Shown one piece after another: positions 49,773-58,957 of a stretch of 64,000 nucleotides of DNA (position 1 is the first letter of the stretch; each line of letters opens with the position of its first letter). The DNA is from Dehalobacter sp. (lineage in GTDB: Bacteria > Bacillota > Desulfitobacteriia > Desulfitobacteriales > Syntrophobotulaceae): contig JAMPIU010000053.1 of assembly GCA_023667845.1 (NCBI GenBank), positions 155,903 through 219,902 of the forward strand. The letters are read 5' to 3'. The notes under the pieces were generated by a model. That model saw nothing but the letters and a program-made list of their open reading frames with translations. It was not told the origin of the DNA and did not search any database. Made by a program: the position numbers and the translations under genes.

Positions 49773-51242
49773 ATGGAGCAGGTAAGAGTGCGATTTGCCC
49801 CGAGCCCAACCGGCTATTTGCATATTGGCGGGGCAAGAACGGCGTTATTTAATTGGCTATTTGCACGGCAAAATAATGGAAAATTTGTTCTTCGCATTGA
49901 AGATACGGATAGTGCAAGGCTAAAAAAAGATTCTGTTGAGCAAATTCTCCATAGCCTCAAATGGCTGGGAATTGATTGGGATGAAGGCCCGGAACAGGGA
50001 GGCGATTATGGTCCCTATTACCAATCACAACGGCAAGAATTTTATACGGCTGCCGCAAAATATTTAATCGACAGTGGGAAGGCCTATTATTGCTTTTGCA
50101 CAGAAGAAGAGCTGGAAGCAGAGCGGGAGAGCCAACGAAAAGAAGGAATACCGGTTGGCTATAGCGGGAAGTGCTGTAATATATCAGACGAGGAAGTTCA
50201 GGAACGACTAAAGCAGGGGTTAAAGCCGGTTATTCGTTTGAAGCTGCCTAAGTCCGGCCAAATCATCGTCGATGATATCATACGGGGATCAGTAAGTTTT
50301 AATTTTAACCAGTACGATGATTTTGTGATCGTAAAATCCAACGGCTCACCGGCGTATAATTTTGCTTGCGTCATTGATGACCACGCCATGCAGATCAGTC
50401 ATGTGATCAGGGCGGAAGAACACTTGCCCAATACGCCCAAACAACAATTTATTTGTGGAGCAATGGAATACAAGGTTCCAAAGTTTGCGCATCTGTCCAT
50501 GATTTTGGCTCCTGATCGCAGTAAATTAAGCAAACGACATGGCGCTACATCCGTGAGTGAATTTGAAGAGATGGGCTGTCTTCCCGAAGCACTCACGAAT
50601 TATTTAACGCTTTTGGGTTGGTCTCCCTCAGAAGAACAAGGTGAGATTCTGACCCCGGAAGAGACGATACGTACCTTCTCTCTGGCAAAAGTCTCGAAGA
50701 CAGCGGCAGTCTATGATTTGCCAAAGCTTAATTGGCTTAACGGTCAATATATTACAAAATATGACCTTGATAAACTCACGGATTGCGCTATGCCTTTTCT
50801 GATTAAAGAAGGTATTGTCTCGGAAATTGAAGCAGAGAATAAGCAGGATTATATCATGGCGGTTATCCAGGCTGTTCGGGAAAGAGTGAGAACATTACAA
50901 GAACTCCCTGAAGCTTGCAGGTATTTCTTCCAAAATATTGCGAACTACGAGGAAAAGGGAATCGAGAAGTATTTCAGGATAGAAAATGCAGCTTTTTTAC
51001 TGACTAAAGGCCAAGAATGTCTGGCTCGGGTGGAGGACTTTACTATGGAGAAAACGGAAAAAGCCTATCGCGATTTGATTGAGGAGTTAAATATTAAGAG
51101 CGGTCAGCTTATTCATCCGACAAGACTCGCTTTGACCGGACGTACGGCAAGTCCCGGCTTATTTGATGTTATGGTATTGTTAGGAAAAGAAAGATGCTTG
51201 GACCGTCTTGAAAAAGCGATTAAATTGATTGAAGAGCTGTAG
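49773..51242 (+). CDS. gltX: glutamyl-tRNA synthetase
   Basis: 489 aa, normal length. Class I motifs: Y-L-H-I-G-G-A-R-T (HIGH) near residue 16 and S-K-L-S-K-R-H-G (KMSKS) near 249. R-I-E-D-T-D-S-A-R and C-F-C-T-E-E-E-L-E-A (zinc region) are also clear. It charges tRNA-Glu, and tRNA-Gln if misacylating. It is 22 bp behind the selC-like tRNA and followed by tRNA-Glu. Confidence 0.97.
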   Translation: MEQVRVRFAPSPTGYLHIGGARTALFNWLFARQNNGKFVLRIEDTDSARLKKDSVEQILHSLKWLGIDWDEGPEQGGDYGPYYQSQRQEFYTAAAKYLIDSGKAYYCFCTEEELEAERESQRKEGIPVGYSGKCCNISDEEVQERLKQGLKPVIRLKLPKSGQIIVDDIIRGSVSFNFNQYDDFVIVKSNGSPAYNFACVIDDHAMQISHVIRAEEHLPNTPKQQFICGAMEYKVPKFAHLSMILAPDRSKLSKRHGATSVSEFEEMGCLPEALTNYLTLLGWSPSEEQGEILTPEETIRTFSLAKVSKTAAVYDLPKLNWLNGQYITKYDLDKLTDCAMPFLIKEGIVSEIEAENKQDYIMAVIQAVRERVRTLQELPEACRYFFQNIANYEEKGIEKYFRIENAAFLLTKGQECLARVEDFTMEKTEKAYRDLIEELNIKSGQLIHPTRLALTGRTASPGLFDVMVLLGKERCLDRLEKAIKLIEEL

Positions 51243-51329
51243 GAGGGGTTATAAATTGACAATTGGTCGAAGATGCAGCCCTAAAATGCTTGTGTTTTTT
51301 CAAACAAATCTATATAATAGGTTTATTGT

Positions 51330-51404
51330 GGCCCCATAGTCAAGCGGCCAAGACGCTGCCCTCTCAAGGCGGAAACAGGGGTTCGATTCCCCTTGGGGCT
51401 ACCA
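51330..51404 (+). tRNA. tRNA-Glu (CTC)
   Basis: GGCCCCA pairs with TGGGGCT; anticodon loop CTCTCAA gives CTC; T-loop TTCGATT; CCA encoded at 51402-51404. Promoter TTGTGT (about 51290) with TATAAT 17 bp later. Adjacent to its own synthetase gene. Confidence 0.95.
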
Positions 51405-51589
51405 TCAATTACCTTATTAAAAATAATTGAAGAAATAGAATTCGACCATCTTTCAAGAAATAGAGAGATGGTTATATTTTTAGATACCAACAAAGGACAT
51501 CTTAAAATAATAAAATGATATCTAAAAATTAACAATAGACATTAATACTGTTTTTACAAGATAGATATACTAAAATTGTCACAGAATGA

Positions 51590-51834
51590 AGTGCCGAAAC
51601 AGCTTGGCAGGAGGTGAGAAAGTGCTTACAGGAGCAGAGCTTAGAAAAACCACAGAGCGCAGGAAATGAGAAATCGCTCATGAACCGGTGGTTCATATTA
51701 TCTTAAAATACAATAGCGCAACGAGAGAATTACACCCTGGAGAGCCTTTCTTAACGAACTGGGGCTGTTGGTGTAATAACAACGACCGGTGCTGAAATTA
51801 ATAGTTCAACCGGTTATAGGTGTATTGTATTTTA
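51590..51834 (+). ncRNA. unclassified structured leader of the formate dehydrogenase gene (switch candidate)
   Basis: Closing stem: 51701-51715 pairs with 51823-51837 over 15 bp (one G-U). Inside: ATTACACC/GGTGTAAT (51729-51736/51770-51777), AGCC/GGCT within it, and ACCGGT/ACCGGT (51785-51790/51809-51814), a three-way junction. Upstream is a separate hairpin ATGAACC/GGTTCAT (51680-51696). The right closing strand shares GGA with the terminator's left arm, so the two folds exclude each other. It lacks the Moco, B12 and T-box signatures I know. No gene lies between 51405 and 51900. Confidence 0.6.
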
Positions 51835-51867
51835 GGAGCCTAAGAAGTATTTAGGGTCCTTTTCGTT
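51835..51867 (+). terminator. leader terminator before the formate dehydrogenase gene
   Basis: GGAGCCTAA (51835-51843) pairs with TTAGGGTCC (51851-51859; one G-G mismatch), then TTTTCGTT. Thirty-three nt before the ATG. Confidence 0.75.
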
Positions 51868-51900
51868 ATGCTTAAATTCATTTGTAAAGGAGCAAAGTTA

Positions 51901-54579
51901 ATGGCGTTAATCAAACTTAACATCAATGGACAGGAAGTTGAAGCACCGGCGGGAAGTACAGTACTCCAGGCAGCAGAATATGCTGGTATTGATATCCCCA
52001 GATTCTGTTATTCTCCGGATCTAAGCCTGCTGGGAGCATGCCGGATCTGTGTCGTCGAGATTGAGGGGATGCGCGGCATGCCAACATCGTGCACGACTCA
52101 GGCAGTATCGGGAATGATCGTGCGTACTGAATCACCGGAAGTTGTCCAAGCACGCAAAACAATTCTGGAGCTTATGCTTGCTAACCATCCAATGGATTGT
52201 CTGACCTGTGACAAAATGGGGGATTGCAAGCTGGCTGAATATGCCTATCGGTACGGCATTAAGGATACCCCATTTAAAGGAGAAAAACGCAATTATCCTA
52301 TCGATCAAAGTGACCCATTCATTATTCGTGATCTGAATAAGTGCATTCTCTGTGGTTCCTGTGTCAGAGCATGCGAAGAAATAACGGGACAGGATAATCT
52401 TTCTTACATGTACCGGGGATTCGACGCGATGGCAACGACCGCCAATAATGTTCCCTATCTGGAATCTAATTGCGTTTTTTGCGGTCAATGTGTGACGGCA
52501 TGTCCGACCGGAGCTCTGACTGAAAAGAGTATGTCCGGACAAGGTCGACGCTGGGAGTTTGAACGGGTCAGGACGACTTGCCCCTTCTGCGGCACCGGTT
52601 GCAATTATGATCTGGCAGTAAGAGAAGGCAAGGTTGTCGGCGTGCTCACCAGCCCCGATAATCCGGTGAACCAACGGGCCTTGTGTGTGAAAGGACGTTT
52701 TGGCTGGGATTTCATCTACAGTCCGAAACGCTTAACCAAACCGCTGATCAAAAAAAATGGCGAATTTGAAGAAGCAAGCTGGGATGAAGCTTATGATCTC
52801 ATCAGTCAGCGTTTTAATGAGATAAAAGCAAAGTATGGTGCTAATTCCTTTGCGGCCTTAAGTTCGGCACGGTGTACGAATGAGACGAACTATCTTGTGC
52901 AAAAGTTTACGCGGGCGGTGATGGGCACAAACAATATTGATCACTGTGCCCGTACCTGTCATGCACCGTCTGTAGCGGGGCTGAATATTTCTTTCGGCAG
53001 CGGAGCAATGACCAATCCTATCCATGAAATACAAGATGAGGCCCAGCTTTTGCTGCTCATCGGCACAAATCCTACCGAATCCTACCCGGTTATCGGTTAT
53101 AAGATGCGCCAGGCAGTCCGCCATGGCTGTAAGATGGTGGTATGTGATCCGCGCCGTACGGAGTTGGCGGAGGAAGCGGATATCTGGCTGCAGCAAAAGC
53201 ATGGCACGGACATCCTGCTCCTCAACGGCTTAATGCATATTATTATTAAAGAAGGGCTGGAAGACAGGCAGTTTATTGTGGAACGCACTGAAAATTATGA
53301 GAATTTGAAGCAGGTTGTAGAACGATACACTCCGGAATATGTGTCTGAGCTGACCGGGGTCAGTATTGATGATCTGTATCGGGTGGCGCGTCTTTATGCC
53401 ACAACGAATAAAGCGATGATCTTTTACTCCCTGGGGATTACCGAACACATCTGCGGCACTTTCAATGTCATGACCATTGCCAATCTGGCTATGCTGACAG
53501 GGCATGTGGGAAGGCCGGGAACAGGCGTATGCCCCATACGGGGGCAGAACAATGTCCAAGGTGCTTGCGATATGGGCGCTCTGCCCAATGGGTATTCCGG
53601 GTACCAGGAAGTCACTTCGGATGTCGTACGGGAAAAACATGAAAAGGCTTGGGGTGCTTCCCTGTCCAACAAGATGGGCTTGAAAATTCCTGAAATGTTT
53701 GCTGCTGCTCAGGAAGGAAGTATCAAGGCCATGTATATTCTGGGCGAAAACCCTGTATTAACAGATCCCGATGCCAACCATATTAAAGAAGCGCTGGCGA
53801 AGCTTGATTTCCTTGTCGTTCAGGAATTGTTTATGACGGAAACGGCGGCCTTTGCCGATGTCGTTCTTCCGGGTGCCAGTTACGCCGAGACCGACGGCAC
53901 TTTCACCAATACGGAACGCCGTGTCCAGAGAGTGCGGAAAGCTATCGAACCCTTAGCCGGGCAGGCTGACTGGGAAACGATCTGCCACATGGTGAGTCAT
54001 ATGGGTTACCCCATGAACTATGATGATCCGAGTCAGATCTGGGATGAAATGTCCTCCTTATCGCCCTTGTTTGCCGGTATAAATTACGACCGTCTGGAGA
54101 GGGAATCTTTACAGTGGCCGTGTCCAAATACGGAGAATCCGGGGACTCCCTATTTACATGTCGGACAGTTTACGAGAGGGAAAGGATTGTTCCAGCCTTC
54201 CGAGCATATTCCGCCTGGAGAAATGCCTGATACGGAATACCCGATACTGCTGTGTACCGGCAGGGTTCTTCAGCACTACAATGTCACCACGCAAAATACG
54301 ATTGGCATTAAAAGTGTTTGGGACAAAGAAATGACAGAGGTACATCCGCAGGAAGCGAAAGCATTGGGCCTAACTACCGGCGACAAGATGAAAGTAACTT
54401 CCCGCCGCGGTGAAGTGATAACCAATGTAAAAGTCACCGATCGCGTTCAACCTGGTGTGATTTGGATGTCTTTTCATTATTCCGAGACCCCGACAAATGA
54501 ACTTACAAGTCCATTCGTATGTTCTATTGCAGGGACCGGAGAGTATAAAGTGTGTGCTGTAAAACTAGAGAAGGCCTAA
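51901..54579 (+). CDS. fdhA: NAD-type single-chain formate dehydrogenase, catalytic subunit (Cys form)
   Basis: 892 aa from ATG 51901 (AAAGGAG). Order: [2Fe-2S] (C-Y-S-P-D ... G-A-C-R-I-C), a His/Cys cluster (H-P-M-D-C-L-T-C-D-K-M-G-D-C), two 4Fe-4S (C-I-L-C-G-S-C-V-R-A-C; C-V-F-C-G-Q-C-V-T-A-C-P), then the molybdopterin part with its own cluster (C-P-F-C-G-T-G-C). The Mo/W ligand is Cys 353 in H-C-A-R-T-C-H-A-P-S, where Sec is found in other forms; no in-frame TGA is needed. The C-terminal molydop-binding domain is complete. It oxidises formate or reduces CO2. Flavin and NAD subunits are not adjacent. Confidence 0.93.
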   Translation: MALIKLNINGQEVEAPAGSTVLQAAEYAGIDIPRFCYSPDLSLLGACRICVVEIEGMRGMPTSCTTQAVSGMIVRTESPEVVQARKTILELMLANHPMDCLTCDKMGDCKLAEYAYRYGIKDTPFKGEKRNYPIDQSDPFIIRDLNKCILCGSCVRACEEITGQDNLSYMYRGFDAMATTANNVPYLESNCVFCGQCVTACPTGALTEKSMSGQGRRWEFERVRTTCPFCGTGCNYDLAVREGKVVGVLTSPDNPVNQRALCVKGRFGWDFIYSPKRLTKPLIKKNGEFEEASWDEAYDLISQRFNEIKAKYGANSFAALSSARCTNETNYLVQKFTRAVMGTNNIDHCARTCHAPSVAGLNISFGSGAMTNPIHEIQDEAQLLLLIGTNPTESYPVIGYKMRQAVRHGCKMVVCDPRRTELAEEADIWLQQKHGTDILLLNGLMHIIIKEGLEDRQFIVERTENYENLKQVVERYTPEYVSELTGVSIDDLYRVARLYATTNKAMIFYSLGITEHICGTFNVMTIANLAMLTGHVGRPGTGVCPIRGQNNVQGACDMGALPNGYSGYQEVTSDVVREKHEKAWGASLSNKMGLKIPEMFAAAQEGSIKAMYILGENPVLTDPDANHIKEALAKLDFLVVQELFMTETAAFADVVLPGASYAETDGTFTNTERRVQRVRKAIEPLAGQADWETICHMVSHMGYPMNYDDPSQIWDEMSSLSPLFAGINYDRLERESLQWPCPNTENPGTPYLHVGQFTRGKGLFQPSEHIPPGEMPDTEYPILLCTGRVLQHYNVTTQNTIGIKSVWDKEMTEVHPQEAKALGLTTGDKMKVTSRRGEVITNVKVTDRVQPGVIWMSFHYSETPTNELTSPFVCSIAGTGEYKVCAVKLEKA

Positions 54580-54624
54580 AGACACGTGTTAAATTAAATT
54601 AGTATCAATAAGGAGTGATATATT

Positions 54625-54960
54625 ATGGTAGGAATAACTGAACTTGCAGCTCAAAAAGTCAAAGAAGTGCTCAAAGCCCAGAATAAAGAAAATTCATTTA
54701 TAAGACTGTATCTCGTAGGTGTAGGTTGTGGCGGTCCGAATTTCGGTATGGTTTTGGATGAATCAAAAACAGAGGACGATATTTTGGATGAAGGGTATGG
54801 TGTTTCAATACTCACAGATATTAAACTTGCTGATCATTTAGAGGGAGCCATTATAGACTATATAGAATCAGAAAATGGCGGTGGTTTTCAAATACGTACG
54901 GCAAAAGCCAATAATGGAGGAGACTGTGGCGGCTGCGGCTGTAATGGAAGTTGCAAATAA
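54625..54960 (+). CDS. IscA/HesB-like protein with Cys-rich tail
   Basis: 111 aa. I-T-E-L-A-A-Q-K-V-K-E-V-L and L-Y-L-V-G-V-G-C-G-G-P-N-F-G-M-V-L match the HesB/IscA beta fold, with one internal Cys. The usual C-terminal C-G-C-G is replaced by G-G-D-C-G-G-C-G-C-N-G-S-C-K. It may carry clusters to the formate dehydrogenase encoded directly upstream. Confidence 0.85.
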   Translation: MVGITELAAQKVKEVLKAQNKENSFIRLYLVGVGCGGPNFGMVLDESKTEDDILDEGYGVSILTDIKLADHLEGAIIDYIESENGGGFQIRTAKANNGGDCGGCGCNGSCK

Positions 54961-55036
54961 AGTCTTGCAAATAAAGTCAAATAAAGTAAATGGAATAACA
55001 TTGTAAAGTATTTTAATAATTTTAAATGCTGTAATT

Positions 55037-55112
55037 GCGCCACTAGCTCAGCTGGTAGAGCATCCGACTCTTAATCGGCAGGTCCACGGTTCGATCCCGT
55101 GGTGGCGCACCA
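55037..55112 (+). tRNA. tRNA-Lys (CTT)
   Basis: GCGCCAC/GTGGCGC acceptor, AGCTCAGCTGGTAGAGC D-arm, anticodon loop CTCTTAA (CTT), T-arm CCACGG-TTCGATC-CCGTGG, CCA end encoded at 55110-55112. Confidence 0.97.
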
Positions 55113-55206
55113 TAATTCTTAATGAGGGTAACCCGACTTACTTTCTCAGATTATCTTAAACCAAGTTTGTCTGATTATTGAATAGTTTGGAAAAGATTTG
55201 TTGAGC

Positions 55207-55248
55207 AAAAACAGGGGCAAAAAAGTGCATTTTTTGCCCCTGTTTTTT
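55207..55248 (+). terminator. 18-bp perfect terminator
   Basis: AAAAACAGGGGCAAAAAA (55207-55224) and TTTTTTGCCCCTGTTTTT (55230-55247) with loop GTGCA. Stops tRNA-Lys and possibly also, in reverse, the regulator. Confidence 0.88.
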
Positions 55249-55344
55249 GGACTGTTTTATAGATGACATCCGGTATTGGATGTCTTATTATCATAACATT
55301 CTTGTAATTCAGTGCCCATTAAATTGTTGACAGTTCTATATAAC

Positions 55345-56286
55345 TTATATTTCCGCTACAATCTTACCCATGTCGCTTGTATCATACCCGCCAATATTTG
55401 CAAATTCATTTTTGAAAGCCGTAGAGCGAATGATATTCATCATTGTTTGGATTTCAAAAGTTTGAAAGTCCTCTTTCTTCACAACCAGATCATAGCGTTC
55501 TTTCTTAAGCGGGATAAATTCGATATTATCAACCTGTCTGGCAATCTTTTCGTTACCCACAGCCACATCAGCTTCGCCGCTGCTCACGGCACTGGCAACC
55601 GCTAAATGAGACTGGTTTTCTTTTTTGTACCCTCTGATTGCGCTCCCGTATATTCCGAGAAGCTTTAGATTCTCGTCTAGAAGAACTCTTGAACCGGCTC
55701 CGTGTTCCCTGTTGATCATGGTAATGTCATCGCGCCCAAAGTCTGCCCAACTGGTTATCCCTTTGGGATTTCCTTTAGACACATACAATCCCTGCATACG
55801 GCAGGCCAGATGAATAATTACTGTGGGAATCCCGGGAAGCAGTCTTTTAACATAAGGGACATTATACTGATCGGTATCGCTGTCCCATAAATGGGCGGAA
55901 GCAACATTGATCTTATTTTTATATAAAGAAACTAAACTGTCATAGCTCCCGATATACGCCCTGAGTGCCGGAATATTATGCAATCGCATATAGTTGGAAA
56001 GAATATCAAGAATCAAATCCTGACCGCAGATAATAAAACCGTCCTGTTTTTTCTCGATTCCCAATAAACTAAAATCGGATTTATCATTCGATGATGAATG
56101 AATAACAGACGGTCCTTTCTTGGAACGTGATATATAATCCTGTACATCGCTTTCCGTAAAGCGAACCTTTCTGCCAACTTTATAAGAAGTTATTTCGCCT
56201 TTTCTAATCAGGTCATAAATTGTACTCTTGCTTACATGAAGCATGTCGGCCACTTCTTGAGTTGACAGCGCTTTTTTTTCACTCAT
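55345..56286 (-). CDS. HTH plus periplasmic-binding-like (molybdate-type) regulator
   Basis: About 313 aa; ATG at 56286 with AGGAGG. The N-terminus is an excisionase/MerR-like HTH: S-T-Q-E-V-A-D-M-L-H-V-S-K-S-T-I-Y-D-L-I-R-K-G. After a linker (residues 55-75), a PBP-like domain (F-I-I-C-G-Q-D-L-I-L; G-S-Y-D-S-L; N-R-E-H-G-A-G-S-R) follows. This architecture is used by clostridial molybdate or tungstate regulators that replace ModE. It is divergent from the AbrB-type gene and 2.7 kb before modABC. Confidence 0.82.
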   Translation of the reverse strand: MSEKKALSTQEVADMLHVSKSTIYDLIRKGEITSYKVGRKVRFTESDVQDYISRSKKGPSVIHSSSNDKSDFSLLGIEKKQDGFIICGQDLILDILSNYMRLHNIPALRAYIGSYDSLVSLYKNKINVASAHLWDSDTDQYNVPYVKRLLPGIPTVIIHLACRMQGLYVSKGNPKGITSWADFGRDDITMINREHGAGSRVLLDENLKLLGIYGSAIRGYKKENQSHLAVASAVSSGEADVAVGNEKIARQVDNIEFIPLKKERYDLVVKKEDFQTFEIQTMMNIIRSTAFKNEFANIGGYDTSDMGKIVAEI

Positions 56287-56354
56287 AGTCATCCTCCTAA
56301 ACTTTAGTCGGCATCTAAAAAATAAACTAAATTATAAAATTCCGTAAAAAAACG

Positions 56355-56467
56355 TTGACCATATGTGCGAAAATGTACTAATATAGATATTAATTGCTTT
56401 TAGAAATGCATTATTGTCTTATTTCGTATTATATAGCACAATTTATCGAAAAGCAAGTGCGAAATAA
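56355..56467 (+). promoter_or_regulatory. promoter and inverted repeat before the AbrB-type transporter
   Basis: TTGACC (56355-56360) and TAATAT (56379-56384), 18 bp apart. TTATTTCG (56419-56426) and CGAAATAA (56460-56467) form an inverted repeat in the leader, perhaps an operator of the divergent regulator. Confidence 0.55.
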
Positions 56468-56499
56468 TATGAAACAACACATAAAGAAAAGGGATGGTT

Positions 56500-57561
56500 A
56501 TGACTTATTTATATTTACTGCTTACTTTAGCAATTGGAACACTGGCGGGACTCCTCATTAACAAACTAAAGGTTCCCGGAGGGTTATTGGTCGGGGCCAT
56601 TGCCGGAGCGGCATTATTAAACATCTGTTTTGACGCTGCGTATATGCCAAACCAGACAAAGTTATTGGTGCAAATAATTGCCGGTGCTTTCATTGGATGT
56701 TCTATGGAAAAGAGTGACGTGAAAAGACTTCCTAACATTATTAAACCGACCATTATTATGATTTCAGCACTGCTTGTCTTGAATTTGGTAGCGGGTGTGC
56801 TAATTCATTTGTCGAGCCCTTTAGATTTAGTTACATCCTTTATGTCCGTTGTTCCCGGTGGAATCAGCGATACGCCAATTATTGCCGCTGTCATGGGCGC
56901 GGATGGTTCAAAGGTCGCTGTCATGCAGATTGTACGTCAAGTACTGGGGATTGGGGTCTTTCCTCTATTGATCAGTACTTATGACAATAGAAGGAAAAAA
57001 ACAGAAGAATTCGGTTTTAGAGAAGCCTATAAGGAAAAACGGCAAAAATCTAAAACAAAATCCTGGACAGCTTTAGTTTGCACATTGATTGTGGCTGCAA
57101 TCTTTGGGTTGATAGGGAACAAGACAGGCATACCGGCAGGCGCTTTTGTCTTTTCAATTTTATCCGTGCTCATTTTGAAGCTCCGTTATGATTTTGCCTA
57201 CATGCCCAAATGGTTAAAGAAATTTGCCCAGATTCTTAGCGGTTGTTATTTAGGCAGCACCATTGTTATGTCTGATGTGCTGGAGCTTCGATTTCTTTTG
57301 GTTCCGCTTTTCATCATTATAATTGGTTATATGGCAAATTGCTTTATTACAGGTTTCATACTGAGTAAGACCTGTGGTTTCACACGAAAAGAAGCAATGC
57401 TTATTACAACGCCTGCGGGTGCTTCAGACATGGCTCTAATTTCTTCAGATATGGGCGTGGAGAATACGGATGTCATCATCTTACAGATTCTTCGCGCAGT
57501 TATTGTTATGACATTCTTCCCGCAAATTATTAACTTGATCCTGTATTTTGTCGGTGGATAA
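56500..57561 (+). CDS. AbrB-family (Gate-like) membrane transporter
   Basis: About 353 aa, ten or so helices in two repeats, each with P-G-G or P-A-G elements (M-S-V-V-P-G-G-I-S-D-T-P and T-T-P-A-G-A-S-D-M-A). It belongs to the AbrB/ammonia-monooxygenase-type membrane family, whose substrates are not well defined. ATG 56500 with AAAGGG. It is cotranscribed with the GAPDH gene 45 bp downstream. Confidence 0.82.
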   Translation: MTYLYLLLTLAIGTLAGLLINKLKVPGGLLVGAIAGAALLNICFDAAYMPNQTKLLVQIIAGAFIGCSMEKSDVKRLPNIIKPTIIMISALLVLNLVAGVLIHLSSPLDLVTSFMSVVPGGISDTPIIAAVMGADGSKVAVMQIVRQVLGIGVFPLLISTYDNRRKKTEEFGFREAYKEKRQKSKTKSWTALVCTLIVAAIFGLIGNKTGIPAGAFVFSILSVLILKLRYDFAYMPKWLKKFAQILSGCYLGSTIVMSDVLELRFLLVPLFIIIIGYMANCFITGFILSKTCGFTRKEAMLITTPAGASDMALISSDMGVENTDVIILQILRAVIVMTFFPQIINLILYFVGG

Positions 57562-57605
57562 TTGGCGGATAAGAAGTAATTTTTTAAGATCAGGAGGGTT
57601 ACGGT

Positions 57606-58634
57606 ATGTCTATTAAAATCGCAATTAATGGTTTTGGGCGGATGGGAAGGCTGGCGTTTCGACAGTTATTTGATGCGGATGGCTACGAAATTGTGGCAGT
57701 GAATGATTTAACGGATTCAGAAATGCTGGCCTACCTTTTAAAATATGATACGACGCAGGGCACATACCAATATGCGGATAACGTAAAGGCAGATGAAAAT
57801 CATCTTGTTGTCAACGACAGAAAGATTAATGTCTATAGTGAGGTTGAGGCTTCCAAGCTACCCTGGAAACAATTGGGCGTAGATATTGTGCTTGAATGTT
57901 CCGGTGCTTACTTATCAAAAGAAAAAGCGCATTCGCATATTGTTGCGGGAGCAAAGAGGGTAGTCATTTCAGCTCCGGCTGGCAATGACATACCAACGGT
58001 TGTCTATGGTGTCAATGAACAAATCTTGACATCGGAAGACACAATTATATCCGCAGCATCCTGTTCCACAAACGCGCTAGCTCCAATGGTAAGAGCATTG
58101 AATGATTATGCGCCGGTCCAAAGCGGCATCATGACGGTTATCCATGGCTTTACAAATACCCAGATGCTGTTGGATGCGCCGCAGAAAAAGGGAAATTTCC
58201 GAAGGTCACGTGCGGCATCAACCAATATTATTCCTACTACTGCTGAAGCAGCTAAAGCGGTTGGTGGAGTTATTCCGGAACTGGACGGAAAACTTACGGG
58301 ATCAGCTGTAAGGGTTCCTGTTCCCGTAGGGTGTTATCTTACACTTGCCGCTGTCGTTCAAGGGAACGGTATTACGGAGAAAAAGATCAATACCGCCATG
58401 CAAGAAGCTTCTTCCGAGTGGTTTGGCTATACGGAGGAAGAATATGTCTCTTCCGATATTGTCGGCATGACCTATGCTTCGCTATTTGATGCCACTCAGA
58501 CATTGGTCAGCAAAGCCGGAGAAAATACGTATCAGGTCAGAGTTGCCGCTTGGTTTGACAATGAAAACTCTTTTGTAAGTCAAATGGTAAGAACAACTAA
58601 GTATTTAGCGAAATTAAACAAATTAACCGGATAA
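57606..58634 (+). CDS. gapA: glyceraldehyde-3-phosphate dehydrogenase
   Basis: 342 aa with N-G-F-G-R-M-G-R, catalytic Cys in A-A-S-C-S-T-N (near 153), and W-F-D-N-E-N-S near the end. The usual S-C-T-T-N-C is S-C-S-T-N-A, and Y-T-N-D-Q is F-T-N-T-Q, so it is a divergent paralogue. No other glycolysis gene is near. Pairing with an AbrB-type transporter instead of pgk-tpi suggests a special role. Confidence 0.93.
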   Translation: MSIKIAINGFGRMGRLAFRQLFDADGYEIVAVNDLTDSEMLAYLLKYDTTQGTYQYADNVKADENHLVVNDRKINVYSEVEASKLPWKQLGVDIVLECSGAYLSKEKAHSHIVAGAKRVVISAPAGNDIPTVVYGVNEQILTSEDTIISAASCSTNALAPMVRALNDYAPVQSGIMTVIHGFTNTQMLLDAPQKKGNFRRSRAASTNIIPTTAEAAKAVGGVIPELDGKLTGSAVRVPVPVGCYLTLAAVVQGNGITEKKINTAMQEASSEWFGYTEEEYVSSDIVGMTYASLFDATQTLVSKAGENTYQVRVAAWFDNENSFVSQMVRTTKYLAKLNKLTG

Positions 58635-58730
58635 TCATTTAGCTGACTGATAACAGAATGTTAGATAAGAATAGTAGGAATATATGGAAAATTTCAGTAA
58701 CATCCCACTATGCTTATTCTAAAATTATAT

Positions 58731-58842
58731 ATTATCTCCGAGCCGGTTGGCCTAAAGTATACATGGTTACCGGCCAGGGCCTTGAGCCCTCGGGGTATGT
58801 CCGGAAACGGATATGCCTTCCCACTGAAAAGGAGGTGGTAAT
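58731..58842 (+). ncRNA. Moco riboswitch
   Basis: The outer stem ATTATC/GGTAAT (58731-58736/58837-58842) encloses CTCCGAGCC, a GCCGGT/ACCGGC stem, GGTATGTCC-GGAAAC-GGATATGCC (a GNRA-type receptor stem) and TTCCCACTGAAAAGGAGGTGG. These match the molybdenum-cofactor (moco_RNA) family. It lies upstream of modABC, a standard target. A third stem appears present, which favours the Moco over the tungsten variant. Confidence 0.88.
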
Positions 58843-58957
58843 CTAAGTCATTCAGACCGGCAACGGTGCTGTTATATTTCAGATAGGGTGTTCTCTAAAC
58901 AATGGGAAAACGTAGGGATACCCGACAATGCATTTACCAATGAAAAGGAGAAAGACT

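Noticed and set aside
51590..51867. Moco riboswitch or T-box for the formate dehydrogenase leader
   Set aside because: The CTCCGAGCC and GGAGGTGG-type blocks of Moco and the GGTGGNACCGCG box of T-boxes are absent.
52933..52980. Selenocysteine formate dehydrogenase decoded by the nearby selC-like tRNA
   Set aside because: The active-site position is a TGT Cys codon and the tRNA anticodon is GCA, not TCA.
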